From Sphingomonas canadensis (GTDB lineage: Bacteria; Pseudomonadota; Alphaproteobacteria; Sphingomonadales; Sphingomonadaceae), in NCBI RefSeq assembly GCF_026013525.1, contig NZ_JAPDRA010000004.1, positions 40,412 to 104,411 on the forward strand: a stretch of 64,000 nt of DNA, written 5' to 3'. Positions within the stretch are counted from its first letter, which is position 1. The number at the start of each line of letters is the position of its first letter. A model generated the notes under the pieces. It saw only the letters and a program-made list of their open reading frames with translations, ran no database searches and was not told the origin of the DNA. Shown here one piece after another: positions 25,204 to 34,404 of the stretch. Made by a program: the position numbers and the translations under genes.

Positions 25204-25294
25204 GCGCACGAAACGCGCGGCAGCCCGGCGGGGCGCATGCCGGACATGCCGAAGGTGGATCGTTCGCTTTGACCTGGCCCGAGCGTGCCTGCGG

Positions 25295-26098
25295 CTATTC
25301 CTCGCGCCCCAGCGGTTCGGCGATCACGTCGACGTCCAGCTCCTCGGCGCCCGATCCGCTGCGGGTGCCCGCGGTGGGCGCGGCTCCGGCAGCGTCCAGC
25401 CCGATGGCCACGCGGACATAGCTTTCATCCGGGCTCAGCCCCGTCGCCGGATCGAAGCCGACCCAGCCGAGCCCCGCCACATGCGCCTCCGCCCAGCCAT
25501 GCGGCGCGCCATGGGCGGAGCCGTCGCTGCGGTATCCCGACACATAGCGCGCAGGCACGCCCAGCGACCGGGCGGCCGCGAGGAACATCTGCGCCGCCTC
25601 GCGTGAGCTGGGCGCGGTGCAGCCGAACGCCTCCGCCGCGCCGCGCCCGCGATCGCGCACGTCGGCGACATCGGGAAAGCGGGCGTGAAAGGCTGCGTTG
25701 AGCCGGTGCAGCCGGTCGAGCGGCTCGCCGGCCGCGGCTTCGGCCGCGAAGGCCGCCAGCGCCGCATCGGCCGTGGTGGCCGGGGTGGTGCGCAGGAACA
25801 GCAGCGGCGGCAACGGCTCATGCGATCCGCGGATCACGCCCGCTGCTTCCATCGTCAGCACCTCGCCGATCACGGTGATGTCGAGCGCCGCGATAGGCCC
25901 CTCGGCATAGAGCATGGTGATGGCATTGCCGAAACCGTCGGCGCCGTGGCGCAGCCGGGCGTCGCAATCGACGCCGATCGACCAGCTCACCACCGTCTGG
26001 TCCTGCGTGTCCGTCGGGGTCAGGCGCAGCATCTGGACGATCCGCGCCTGCGGCTCGCTGAAGCGGTAATGGGTGCGATGATCGACGGCGATGCGCAT
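25295..26098 (-). CDS. Transglutaminase-like protein, catalytic Cys replaced by Ser
   Basis: The 267-residue product has the bacterial transglutaminase N-terminal domain (about 1-85, IAVDHRTHYRFSEP) and a papain-like core (about 115-230). The His and Asp regions are intact: APHGWAEAHVAGLGWVGFDPATG. Where the nucleophilic Cys is expected, 15 residues before the G of RSLGVPARYVSGY, the residue is Ser165 (PSSREAAQMFLAAARSLG). The only nearby cysteine is C160. It may be inactive, use Ser, or form a variant site. It is the last gene of an operon with an alpha-E protein (11-base gap) and a circularly permuted ATP-grasp. Confidence 0.85.
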   Translation of the reverse strand: MRIAVDHRTHYRFSEPQARIVQMLRLTPTDTQDQTVVSWSIGVDCDARLRHGADGFGNAITMLYAEGPIAALDITVIGEVLTMEAAGVIRGSHEPLPPLLFLRTTPATTADAALAAFAAEAAAGEPLDRLHRLNAAFHARFPDVADVRDRGRGAAEAFGCTAPSSREAAQMFLAAARSLGVPARYVSGYRSDGSAHGAPHGWAEAHVAGLGWVGFDPATGLSPDESYVRVAIGLDAAGAAPTAGTRSGSGAEELDVDVIAEPLGREE

Positions 26099-26109
26099 CC
26101 GCTTCCTCC

Positions 26110-27051
26110 CTAGACGAACCGGAACTGCCGGGCGATGGCGCCGTCGAGCAGCGCATTCTCACGAATGAAGGCGCCCAGGAATTCGTGAAGGCCCGATACG
26201 ATCACATCGCTGGTCCGCGTCTTCTGGATGCGCGACAGCCGGGCGCGCGCCATGCGATCGGCCTCGCCCTGGAGCCCGGTGCGCTTGGCGACCGCGCTTA
26301 GGAGCTGCACCACTTCCTCCACACAGGCGGCCAGGCTGCGGGGCAGCTCGAACCGGCTGATCAGCAGGTCGATCACGTTCGCTGGCGTCAGCCCGTCGCG
26401 ATAGAGCCAGCGATAGGCGGTGACCGCGGAGACGGTCTGCAGGATCGTGGTCCACTGGTCGCGATCCACCGCGCCGCCCACCGGCTCCCCCTCCGGCAGC
26501 AGGATATGATATTTGACGTCGAGCAGCCGCGCGGTGTTGTCCGCCCGCTCCACCGCGGCGCCGAGCTGGATGAGCAGCGTCGCCTCGTTGCGCAGCATCC
26601 GGTGGATCGCGCCCTCGAAACCGCGGGTCTCGCCCTTGACCTGTTCGAGCAGGTTGAGCGTCGCGGTAGAGCCGCCCGTCGAGGCGCGGTTCTGGAACAT
26701 CAGCCAGGCGCGGTTGATCGCGGTCCACGCCTCCCGCGTCAGCGCGGTGCGCACGGCGCGGGCGTTGTTGCGCGCCATGTCCAGGCAGTGGACGATCGAT
26801 CCGGGATGCGTGTTGTCGAGCGTCAGGAAGCGCGCGACGTTCGCCTGGGTGACCGCCTGCCCCGTCGCCGCGAAGGATTCCTCGGTATAGCTGACCGCCA
26901 GCGCGGATTGCCACGCGGCCTCGCCCGCCGGCCGCGCGGAGAGCGCGTCGAGCCGCACGGTGGCCTCGACCAGCCGCGCGGTGAAGTCCGCGCGCTCGAC
27001 ATAGCGGCCGAGCCAGTAGAGCGCAGCGGCGGTGCGGGAAAGCATCAGCAT
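26110..27051 (-). CDS. Alpha-E domain protein (DUF403)
   Basis: Alpha-E proteins are all-helical and always encoded with circularly permuted ATP-grasp and transglutaminase genes; their reaction is not established. The 313-residue product begins MLMLSRTAAALYWLGRYVERADFTARLVEA, the family hallmark. A second ERADNTARLLDVKYHILLP motif lies near residue 170, the two being inverted E-x-x-D/N-R helices. The start codon overlaps the ATP-grasp stop (TGATG), showing translational coupling. Confidence 0.93.
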   Translation of the reverse strand: MLMLSRTAAALYWLGRYVERADFTARLVEATVRLDALSARPAGEAAWQSALAVSYTEESFAATGQAVTQANVARFLTLDNTHPGSIVHCLDMARNNARAVRTALTREAWTAINRAWLMFQNRASTGGSTATLNLLEQVKGETRGFEGAIHRMLRNEATLLIQLGAAVERADNTARLLDVKYHILLPEGEPVGGAVDRDQWTTILQTVSAVTAYRWLYRDGLTPANVIDLLISRFELPRSLAACVEEVVQLLSAVAKRTGLQGEADRMARARLSRIQKTRTSDVIVSGLHEFLGAFIRENALLDGAIARQFRFV

Positions 27052-28517
27052 CAGGCCGCCCCCGCCCCCTGATCGAGCAGCACGAAGCTGTCCTTGGTGC
27101 CGCCGCCCTGGCTGGAGTTCACCACCAGCGATCCCTCGCGCAGCGCGACGCGGGTAAGGCCGCCGGGAACGACACGCACCCCGTCGCTGCCGGTCAGCAC
27201 GAAGGGGCGGAAGTCCACATGGCGCGGCGCCAGCCCCTTCTCGGTCACGGTGGGCACGGTGGAGAGCGCCAGCGTGGGCTGGGCGATGTAGCGGTGCGGC
27301 TCCGCCTCCAGCGCGGCGCGGAACTCGGTGATCTGCGCGCGGGTGGCGGTGGGGCCGACGAGCATGCCGTATCCGCCCGATCCGTCCACCAGCTTCACCA
27401 CCAGCTTGTCGAGATTGTCGAGCGTATATTTCAGCGCGTCCGGCTCGCGGCAGCGATAGGTCTCGACATTGGGCAGCTTCGCCTCGCCGCCCGAATAGAA
27501 GCGCACGATCTCCGGCATGTAGCTATAGATCGCCTTGTCGTCGGCGATGCCGTTGCCGGGCGCGTTCAGGATGGCGACGTTGCCCGCGCGATAGGCGGCG
27601 ATAAGCCCCGGCACGCCCAGCATCGAATCCGGGCGGAAGGCCAGCGGATCGAGGAAATCATCGTCGATCCGGCGATAGATCACGTCGACGCGCACCCGCC
27701 CGGCGATTGTGCGCACCCACACGATATCGTCGTCCACCACCAGATCGGCGGGCTCGACAAGCTCGATCCCCATCGAATCCGCCAGGAAACTGTGCTCATA
27801 ATAAGCCGAGTTGAAGTGGCCGGGGGTCAGCACCACGCACACCGGATTGGCGTTGCCGCCGGGCGCCACGGACTGCATCGTCTGGCGCAGCATATCCGGA
27901 TAGCTGTCGACCGGTGCGACGCGGAAATCGCGGAACAGCTCCGGGCACAGGCGGATCATCGCCTCGCGGTTTTCCAGCATATAGGATACGCCGGATGGCG
28001 TGCGGGCATTGTCCTCCAGCACGAAGAATTCGTCGGGGCCGGTGCGCACCAGATCGATGCCGCAGATATGCGCCCAAACGCCGTGCGGCGGCCGCACGCC
28101 CGCGACCTCCGGCCGGAACTGTTCGTTCATCAGCACCAGCTCGGGCGGGATCACCCCTTCGGCCAGGATGCGGCGATCGCCGTAGATATCCTCCAGGAAG
28201 GCGTTGATCGCCTGGACGCGCTGGACCAGCCCTTCCGAAAGCCGCGCCCATTCGTCGGCCAGGAAGATGCGGGGCACGATATCGAAGGGGATGATGCGCT
28301 CGGCCGCCTCGCTGTCGCCATAGACGGCGAAGGTGATGCCGAGCTGGCGGAACGCCTGTTCGGCGGCCTGCTGGCGCCGCTGCAGCTCCGCCGGGGGCGT
28401 ATCGGCGATCCATTGGGAAAGCGCGGCGAATTCCGGTCGCGGCGCTTCAGGCCCGCCGTGGCCCCAGATTTCGTCGAACGCCCCAGATGCCGCCAAACAA
28501 AGCTCCCTGCGCAACAT
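27051..28517 (-). CDS. Circularly permuted type 2 ATP-grasp protein
   Basis: This class (DUF404/407 fused) is predicted to form peptide or amide bonds using ATP. The 488-residue product shows GAFDEIW near the start, FDIVPRIFLADEWARLSEGLVQR and FRPEVAGVRPPHGVWAHICGIDLVR. Also present are VLEDNARTPSGVSYMLENR, VKLVDGSGGYGML and SSQGGGTKDSFVL at the C-terminus. I chose the ATG at 28517; another at 28535 is equally possible, while longer starts add out-of-family residues. It heads an operon with alpha-E and transglutaminase genes. Confidence 0.9.
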   Translation of the reverse strand: MLRRELCLAASGAFDEIWGHGGPEAPRPEFAALSQWIADTPPAELQRRQQAAEQAFRQLGITFAVYGDSEAAERIIPFDIVPRIFLADEWARLSEGLVQRVQAINAFLEDIYGDRRILAEGVIPPELVLMNEQFRPEVAGVRPPHGVWAHICGIDLVRTGPDEFFVLEDNARTPSGVSYMLENREAMIRLCPELFRDFRVAPVDSYPDMLRQTMQSVAPGGNANPVCVVLTPGHFNSAYYEHSFLADSMGIELVEPADLVVDDDIVWVRTIAGRVRVDVIYRRIDDDFLDPLAFRPDSMLGVPGLIAAYRAGNVAILNAPGNGIADDKAIYSYMPEIVRFYSGGEAKLPNVETYRCREPDALKYTLDNLDKLVVKLVDGSGGYGMLVGPTATRAQITEFRAALEAEPHRYIAQPTLALSTVPTVTEKGLAPRHVDFRPFVLTGSDGVRVVPGGLTRVALREGSLVVNSSQGGGTKDSFVLLDQGAGAA

Positions 28518-28699
28518 GCTGCAACCCGGACGCATGCTGCAACGCTTTGCTGCGTCGCACAAGGGGGTGTCGCAACGGGGCGCTCCCCCGTTTGGGGATA
28601 TCGCCGATCGCGCTTGCCGGGGCCGGGAAACAACCGCGCAAACCACGGCCGGGGCGCACGCAATATTGCGGCGGGAATATCGTTCTTGGGGGAGAACAC

Positions 28700-29383
28700 A
28701 TGCTTTCGATGCTTTTTCGGCTGCCGGCCATCGCCTATTTCGCGATCGCGCCGCTCGGCGTCGTTATGGCGGTCACCCTCTATTTCCAGGATCGCGCCGA
28801 AGAGGCGGAGAAGGCCGCTGCGCGCGCCGGAAAACCGCCCGCGCTGGTGAAGATCGAGGAGTTCCAGAAGGGCCGCAACGTCGGGCCTGCGCATGAGGTG
28901 AACGTGCTAGGCCAGGTCGACGTGACCCGCATGGTGGAGCTGACGCGCACCAAGCGTGGCGTGGAGAGCGATCGCTGGGTGATGGCCCCGGTCTATCCCA
29001 CCAACGCCACCAGCAACGCCGAGCCCGCGATCGGCCAGATGATCCAGCGCGGCCATGTGAGCGACGCCGCGCTTCAGAAGCTGATCGCGGCCGAAGGCGC
29101 CTTCGGACCGATCATGGTGCTGGACGGCCAGATGGTGGAGCCGTCGAACGAGCGCAAAGCGCTCGACGAGATAGCGGACAAGATCCAGCTCGCGCCCACT
29201 GCGCTGCTGGTCGATCCGTTCGAGGAAGGCCGCACCGCCGGCCTGGCACCCAGCACCAGCGGGCGGGACACGGCGATCTTCGCGCTCATTCTCGCGTTGC
29301 TGGTTGCGGGCTATGGCGCCTTCCGCTTCTTCTCCGAACGCAACCGCGACCGGCTGGACGACCCCGAGGGCGGCTATATCTGA
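28700..29383 (+). CDS. Hypothetical membrane protein with two terminal helices
   Basis: I do not recognise a family. The 227-residue product has one membrane helix near the N-terminus (about 8-28, LPAIAYFAIAPLGVVMAVTL) and one near the C-terminus (about 190-208, AIFALILALLVAGYGAFRFF). A polar domain of about 150 residues lies between. The topology suggests both ends in the membrane and the middle on one side. The ATG at 28700 follows a strong Shine-Dalgarno (GGGGGA). The gene is divergent from the ATP-grasp operon across about 180 bases, so it may share its promoter region. Confidence 0.75.
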   Translation: MLSMLFRLPAIAYFAIAPLGVVMAVTLYFQDRAEEAEKAAARAGKPPALVKIEEFQKGRNVGPAHEVNVLGQVDVTRMVELTRTKRGVESDRWVMAPVYPTNATSNAEPAIGQMIQRGHVSDAALQKLIAAEGAFGPIMVLDGQMVEPSNERKALDEIADKIQLAPTALLVDPFEEGRTAGLAPSTSGRDTAIFALILALLVAGYGAFRFFSERNRDRLDDPEGGYI

Positions 29384-29410
29384 GGCCGGAGGCCAGCACG
29401 GCGCCCGCGC

Positions 29411-31501
29411 TCATCCCCCGCTGGCGTAGCGGCGCATCATCTCCTGCGTCAGGATCTGGGGCAGCACCTCGGGCTCCGCCGCGCCGGGCTTGTACCACAG
29501 GTACAGGGGCACGCCCGCGCGGTTGTGCGCCTCGATGAAGCGGCCGAGGACGGGGTCGCCGTCGGTCCAGTCGCCGACCAGCACCGCCACCTTGCCCGCG
29601 GCAAGCGCGTCGGCCGTGGCCTGCGTCTCGATCACCGCCTTCTCGTTCACCTTGCAGGTCAGGCACCAGTCGGCGGTGAAATAGGCGAAGACCGGGCGGC
29701 CCCCGGCGCGCAGCGCGGCCAGGCGGGCTTCGGTGAAGGGCTCGGCCCCGGCCGCCACCTTGCGGTCCGCCGCGCCGGATGGGGCCGGCGTGCGCGAGGC
29801 GAGCCAGACGCCGCCCGCCGCCACCAGCGCGATCATCGCCAGCCCGAACGGGCCAAAGGCGCCGCCGCGTGCCTGCTTGCGCCCGCCGCCCCACAGCACC
29901 AGCGCCAGCCCCAGCGTCACCAGCAGCGCAAAGCTCATCCCGTCCACGCCGGTCTGGCGGCCATAGACCCACAGCAGCGCGATGGCGGTGAGGAACATCG
30001 GGATCGAAAGGATGCGGCGGAACGCCTCCATCCACGGCCCAGGGCGCGGCAGGCGGCGGCGCAGCGCGGGCACGAAGCCGATCGCCAGGAAGGGCAGCGC
30101 CAGCCCCAGCCCCAGCCCGCCGAACACCGCCAGCGCCGCCGGCCACGACAGCACCAGAGCGGTGCCCAGCGCCACGCCCATGAACGGCCCGGTGCAGGGC
30201 GTGGCGATGAAAGCGGCGAGCGCGCCCGTCAGGAACGCGCCGCCCGTGCCGTCCCCGCTCCCCGCCCCGGCCGCGGCCCCGATGAAGCGCGGCGTCATCA
30301 CCTCGAACAGCCCGGCCAGATTGAGCGCGATGCCGGTGACGAGCAGCAGCAGCAACAGGATCACGCGCGGGTCCTGGAGCTGGAACGCCCAGCCCAGCGT
30401 CGCCCCGCCGGCCCGCAGCGCGAGCAGCATGCCGCCCAGCGCCAGGCACACCAGCACCACGCCCGCCGTATAGGCCAGCGCCTCGGCGCGCGGGCGGCCG
30501 CCGCCGTCGTTAGCCTTGGCCAGGCTGAGCGCCTTCAGGCTCAGGATCGGGAAGACGCAGGGCATGATATTGAGCAGCAGCCCGCCCAGCACGGCGCCGC
30601 CGAATGCCAGCAGCGCGGCGATCCACAGCGGCTGGCCGCCCGGCGCCGCGCCGGCCGTACCCGGCACTGCCGGAACCTGCCCCGGCACGGCGCGCAGCGC
30701 GAAGCCGCGGTCCTTACCGAAGGCGAGCAGCCCCTCGATCGCCTCCCCGGCCTTCGCATCGGGCTTGGCGCGCGTCTCGATCACGAAGCGGTCGCCCTCG
30801 CGCGCCACCGTCTGGGGGGCGGCATAATCGACCAGGCCGTCGGTCGCGGGGAAGAAATAGACCGCGCCGTCCGCCGCCGCGCCCGCCGGGAAGGGAATGG
30901 CGATGCGGAAGCGCCCGGCGTCGAGCTGATAGCTGCCCTCCGCCCCCAGCGGCCGGGGCAGCGCCGTGCGCCAGCCGTCGAAACGCGCACGCTGGCCGGG
31001 CTCCACCGCGCCATCGCCCACGGTCAGTTCGGCGGAGAGGATCGCATGATCGGGCACGCAGATCTTGTCGGTGCAGACCAGGAAATCATAGCGCACCCCA
31101 ACGGGCAGCTTCGTCCCCCGCGCCAGCCCGGCGGGGATGGTCAGCTTCACCAGCGGGGTGAATGGGCCTTCATAGACATAGTTCATCAGCCCGCCGATGA
31201 TCAGCGTCTGCGGCACCGGGAAATCGGGCTCCCCGGCGGTTACGCCACTGGGCAGCGTCCAGGCCATGGCGGGCGGCAGGCCCGCGTCGCCGGGGTTCTT
31301 CCAATAGGCGTGCCAGCCGGCATCGGGCACCGATGCGAAGCCGATCGTCACCGTGCCGCCCGCCGCGGGCGTAAGCGTTTCGGCGACCAGCGTGACCTTC
31401 ACATGCTTCTGCTGCTCGTCCGGCTGCGCCGCCGCGCGGCCCGGGAGCAGCGCGCCCAGGCAGAGCAGGAGCGCCATCAGCGCGAAACGTACCGCAGCCA
31501 T
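29411..31501 (-). CDS. DsbD/ScsB-like thiol:disulfide interchange protein
   Basis: The protein carries reducing power from cytoplasmic thioredoxin to the periplasm. The 696-residue product has a signal peptide (about 1-26) and an N-terminal periplasmic domain (about 30-270) with paired cysteines in FLVCTDKICVPDHA. Next is an eight-helix CcdA-type core (about 300-540) with conserved Cys in LNIMPCVFPILSLKALS and FIATPCTGPFMG. The C-terminal thioredoxin domain has TADWCLTCKVNEK (CxxC). The ATG at 31501 precedes the signal peptide. It is divergent from the alkaline phosphatase gene (70 bases). Confidence 0.93.
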   Translation of the reverse strand: MAAVRFALMALLLCLGALLPGRAAAQPDEQQKHVKVTLVAETLTPAAGGTVTIGFASVPDAGWHAYWKNPGDAGLPPAMAWTLPSGVTAGEPDFPVPQTLIIGGLMNYVYEGPFTPLVKLTIPAGLARGTKLPVGVRYDFLVCTDKICVPDHAILSAELTVGDGAVEPGQRARFDGWRTALPRPLGAEGSYQLDAGRFRIAIPFPAGAAADGAVYFFPATDGLVDYAAPQTVAREGDRFVIETRAKPDAKAGEAIEGLLAFGKDRGFALRAVPGQVPAVPGTAGAAPGGQPLWIAALLAFGGAVLGGLLLNIMPCVFPILSLKALSLAKANDGGGRPRAEALAYTAGVVLVCLALGGMLLALRAGGATLGWAFQLQDPRVILLLLLLVTGIALNLAGLFEVMTPRFIGAAAGAGSGDGTGGAFLTGALAAFIATPCTGPFMGVALGTALVLSWPAALAVFGGLGLGLALPFLAIGFVPALRRRLPRPGPWMEAFRRILSIPMFLTAIALLWVYGRQTGVDGMSFALLVTLGLALVLWGGGRKQARGGAFGPFGLAMIALVAAGGVWLASRTPAPSGAADRKVAAGAEPFTEARLAALRAGGRPVFAYFTADWCLTCKVNEKAVIETQATADALAAGKVAVLVGDWTDGDPVLGRFIEAHNRAGVPLYLWYKPGAAEPEVLPQILTQEMMRRYASGG

Positions 31502-31571
31502 ACCCCGTCCTTGCCGCCAGCGAGCGGCTGGACCATAGCAGCGCAGCGCGCAGTTTGAAGCCGGAGGTCTC

Positions 31572-33236
31572 ATGAAGTTGCTCTATCCGATCGCCGCGAT
31601 CGCAATGGCGGCGGCCGCGCCGCAGGCGGTGGCACAGACTGCCGCTCCCGCCCCGGCGCCTGCCCCCGCGCCCGCCCCGGCAGGCCCGCCGAAGCTGATG
31701 GTGGTGATCTCCGTCGATCAGTTCTCGGCAGACCTGTTCGCCGAATATCGCGGCCAGTTCCGCTTCGGGCTGGCGCGGATGGCGTCGGGCGTGGTGTTCC
31801 CCTCCGCCTATCAGAGCCATGCCGCGACCGAGACCTGCCCCGGCCATTCGACGATCCTGTCGGGCGCGCGCCCTTCGCGAAACGGCATCATCGCCAACGA
31901 ATGGACCGATTTCGCCGCCCCGCGCGACGACAAGACCGTCTATTGCGCCGAGGACGAGCATGTCCCCGGCACCAGCTCCAAGAACTATCAGGTCTCCGAC
32001 ACCCATCTGAAGGTGCCGACGCTGGGTGAGTGGCTGAAGGCCGCCAGCCCGGCCAGCCGCGTCGTATCGGTGGCGGGCAAGGATCGCGCCGCCGTGATGA
32101 TGGGCGGGCACAAGATCGACGAGGTCTGGTATTGGTGGGACAAGGACAAGGCGTTCCGTTCCTATCCTGGCCGCGCCGAGCCCGCGGTGGTGGCGCAGAT
32201 GAACGCCACCATCGCCGAACGAATCGCGTCCGCCCAGCCCGCGCTGCCGCTCCCCGAATTCTGCAAGGCGAAGGACCGCCCCTATAACCTGGGATCGGTG
32301 ACCGTCGGATCGGGCCGGTTCGAGCGCGCGGCGGGCGACGCGCGCGCCTATCGCGTCTCGCCGGAATTCGACGAATCGATCCTGGCGCTGGCCGCCGGGC
32401 TGGCGCGCGACATGAAGCTGGGCAAAGGCGACGTGACCGACCTGCTGATCGTCGGCGCCTCCGCCACCGACTATGTCGGCCACAGCACCGGGACCGAAGG
32501 CACCGAGATGTGCCTCCAGCTCCTCTCGCTCGACGAGAATCTGGGCAAGCTGTTCGCGGTGCTCGACGGGCTGGGGATCGATTACGCCGCGGTGCTGACC
32601 GCCGATCACGGCGGCACCGACATTTCGGAGCGCGCGCGCGACCATGGCATCACCGAGGCGCAGCGCGCCGACCCGGACCTGACCGCGGCCAAGTTCGGCG
32701 CGGCGATCGGCGCCAAGCTGGGCATCGCCGGGCCGGTGCTGGTCGGCGGCAACAACGGCGACATCTACCTCGATCCCTCCGTGCCCGCGGCGAAGCGCGG
32801 CGCGGTGCTGGCCGAGGCGGTGAAGGCCTTTTCCGCGCACCCGCAGGTGCAGGCGGTGTTCACCCGCGCCGAGATCATGGCCGCCGCAAGCCCCAAGGGG
32901 CCGCCCGAGACCTGGACGCTGCTGGAGCGCGCCCGTGCCGCCTATGAGCCTTCGCGCGCGGGCGATCTGGTGGTGGCGCTGAAGCCGCGCGTGATGCCGA
33001 TCGCGCGGCCGGGGCCGGGCTATGTCTCCACCCACGGCAGCTTCTGGGATTACGACCGGCGCGTGCCGATCCTGTTCTGGCGAAAGGGCATCACCGGCTT
33101 CGAGCAGCCGCACACGGTGGAGACGGTGGACATCGCGCCATCGCTGGCCGGTCTGCTGGGGATCAAGGTTCCGGTGGAGATCGACGGCCGCTGCCTGGAC
33201 CTGGACGCCGGACCGGCGAGCACCTGCGCGCGCTGA
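31572..33236 (+). CDS. Alkaline phosphatase, PafA/SPAP type
   Basis: This is a periplasmic phosphate-irrepressible-type phosphomonoesterase of the alkaline phosphatase superfamily, like the crystallised Sphingomonas enzyme. The 554-residue product has a signal peptide (1-22) and an Ala/Pro linker (APAPAPAPAPAPAG). The nucleophile Thr88 lies in TETCPGHST, with Asn109 in IIANEWTD and Lys/Arg in SVAGKDRAAVMMGG. Zinc ligands are in ISVDQFS, GASATDYVGHSTG, LTADHGGTD and VSTHGSFW. It ends in DAGPASTCAR with a probable disulfide. No Pho box is obvious in the 70-base divergent promoter. Confidence 0.94.
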   Translation: MKLLYPIAAIAMAAAAPQAVAQTAAPAPAPAPAPAPAGPPKLMVVISVDQFSADLFAEYRGQFRFGLARMASGVVFPSAYQSHAATETCPGHSTILSGARPSRNGIIANEWTDFAAPRDDKTVYCAEDEHVPGTSSKNYQVSDTHLKVPTLGEWLKAASPASRVVSVAGKDRAAVMMGGHKIDEVWYWWDKDKAFRSYPGRAEPAVVAQMNATIAERIASAQPALPLPEFCKAKDRPYNLGSVTVGSGRFERAAGDARAYRVSPEFDESILALAAGLARDMKLGKGDVTDLLIVGASATDYVGHSTGTEGTEMCLQLLSLDENLGKLFAVLDGLGIDYAAVLTADHGGTDISERARDHGITEAQRADPDLTAAKFGAAIGAKLGIAGPVLVGGNNGDIYLDPSVPAAKRGAVLAEAVKAFSAHPQVQAVFTRAEIMAAASPKGPPETWTLLERARAAYEPSRAGDLVVALKPRVMPIARPGPGYVSTHGSFWDYDRRVPILFWRKGITGFEQPHTVETVDIAPSLAGLLGIKVPVEIDGRCLDLDAGPASTCAR

Positions 33237-33258
33237 GACGGGCAGCGCTCCGTTGACG

Positions 33259-33286
33259 CCCCTCTCCCGCCGTCGCGGGGGAGGGG
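33259..33286. terminator. Hairpin between convergent genes
   Basis: Twelve-base arms (CCCCTCTCCCGC / GCGGGGGAGGGG, one G-T pair) flank a CGTC loop. It lies between the phosphatase and beta-helix gene stops and belongs to the same hairpin family as 14318-14341 and 44683-44700. Confidence 0.6.
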
Positions 33287-33320
33287 AACGCGGGCGGGGA
33301 GCGCCTGAACGGCCCCGAAT

Positions 33321-34259
33321 CTATTTCCGCCGTTCGAACTCGCGCAGGCCGGGGCCAAGGCGGTTGCCGGAGATGCGCAGCGGCTCGCCGCTCAGGTCCG
33401 CGACAAAGGCCGGGCTGACCTTCACGCCCGGCGCCAGCGATGCGTCGTTGTCGGTGACGGTCAGGCCGGCCGCGCTGTAGTTCTTGTTCTCCGCCGCGAC
33501 GACGATGAAGCCCGACCAATTCTCCTTGTCCACGCCCTGGACGAACGTGTTGCGCGCGATCAGGCCGGTGCCGCCTTCGGGCAGGTCGATCATGTAATTG
33601 GTCTTGCTGCCCGCCGTATCGTCAAAGCTCGAATCGAGGATCTGGACGTTGGGCACGCGCAGCTTGACGTAATGCCCGCCGGTGCCGCGTTCAAAGCGCG
33701 AGCTGGTGATGATCACCTGCCCCTTGTTGGCGAGGTAGATCGAATGGCTGCAATCCCAGGTCTCGCACTGGCCCAGGCCCGCGAAGGTGGAATGATCGAT
33801 CGTGATCCGCTGGCCGGAAGGATTGCCGCCCAGGATGCCTTCCTGGCTGTCGAGGAACATCGAATTGCGCACGATCAGGTCGCCCTGCTCGATGCGGATG
33901 CCGGCGCCGTTGCCGTCGCTCACCTCGTAATGGCGGAACACCAGGCCATCGACCACCGATCCCCGGCCGCGCAGCACCAGCGCCGCCTTGTCCTCGCACG
34001 TCTCCTTCTCGAAGATCGCGGTGCCGGGCTGGACGGCCTTGAAGGTGATCTCTCCCGCCTCCTGCACCGCGCATTGGCGATAGGTGCCCGGCGCGATCAG
34101 GATGGTGGCGCGGCGATCCCCCGCCTGGCGCAGCGCATCGGCCAGCGTGGCGAAACCCTCGCCGGTCTCCGCGATGGTGAAGGGCGCGCCCTGGCGCTGC
34201 GCCATGGCGGGCGCGGCAAGCGCGGCGGCGGCGGCCAGCAGGATGACGGCGCGAGGCAT
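33321..34259 (-). CDS. Secreted right-handed beta-helix protein
   Basis: The 312-residue product has a signal peptide (MPRAVILLAAAAALAAPAMA). A parallel beta-helix with repeating short strands rich in Asn/Ile/Val follows (IRIEQGDLIVRNSMFLDSQEG, ITIDHSTFAGLGQC, VQILDSSFDD). This is the NosD/pectate-lyase-like fold used for carbohydrate binding or cleavage. The early LADALRQAGDRRATILIAPG is typical of helix-capping segments in this family. No catalytic signature is clear, so activity is unassigned. It is monocistronic. Confidence 0.85.
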   Translation of the reverse strand: MPRAVILLAAAAALAAPAMAQRQGAPFTIAETGEGFATLADALRQAGDRRATILIAPGTYRQCAVQEAGEITFKAVQPGTAIFEKETCEDKAALVLRGRGSVVDGLVFRHYEVSDGNGAGIRIEQGDLIVRNSMFLDSQEGILGGNPSGQRITIDHSTFAGLGQCETWDCSHSIYLANKGQVIITSSRFERGTGGHYVKLRVPNVQILDSSFDDTAGSKTNYMIDLPEGGTGLIARNTFVQGVDKENWSGFIVVAAENKNYSAAGLTVTDNDASLAPGVKVSPAFVADLSGEPLRISGNRLGPGLREFERRK

Positions 34260-34404
34260 GGCGATATCCTTCTCACGCGCAGGCTTCGCATGGGAAGGCG
34301 AATAGAGGGTTAACCGAGCGCGTCGCGGGGGGCAGCCCGCCGCTTCGTTCCGGAAGCCGCCCCACCGTCACCTCGCCCTGGCGGGGGGAGAATCTGGAGG
34401 CGCC

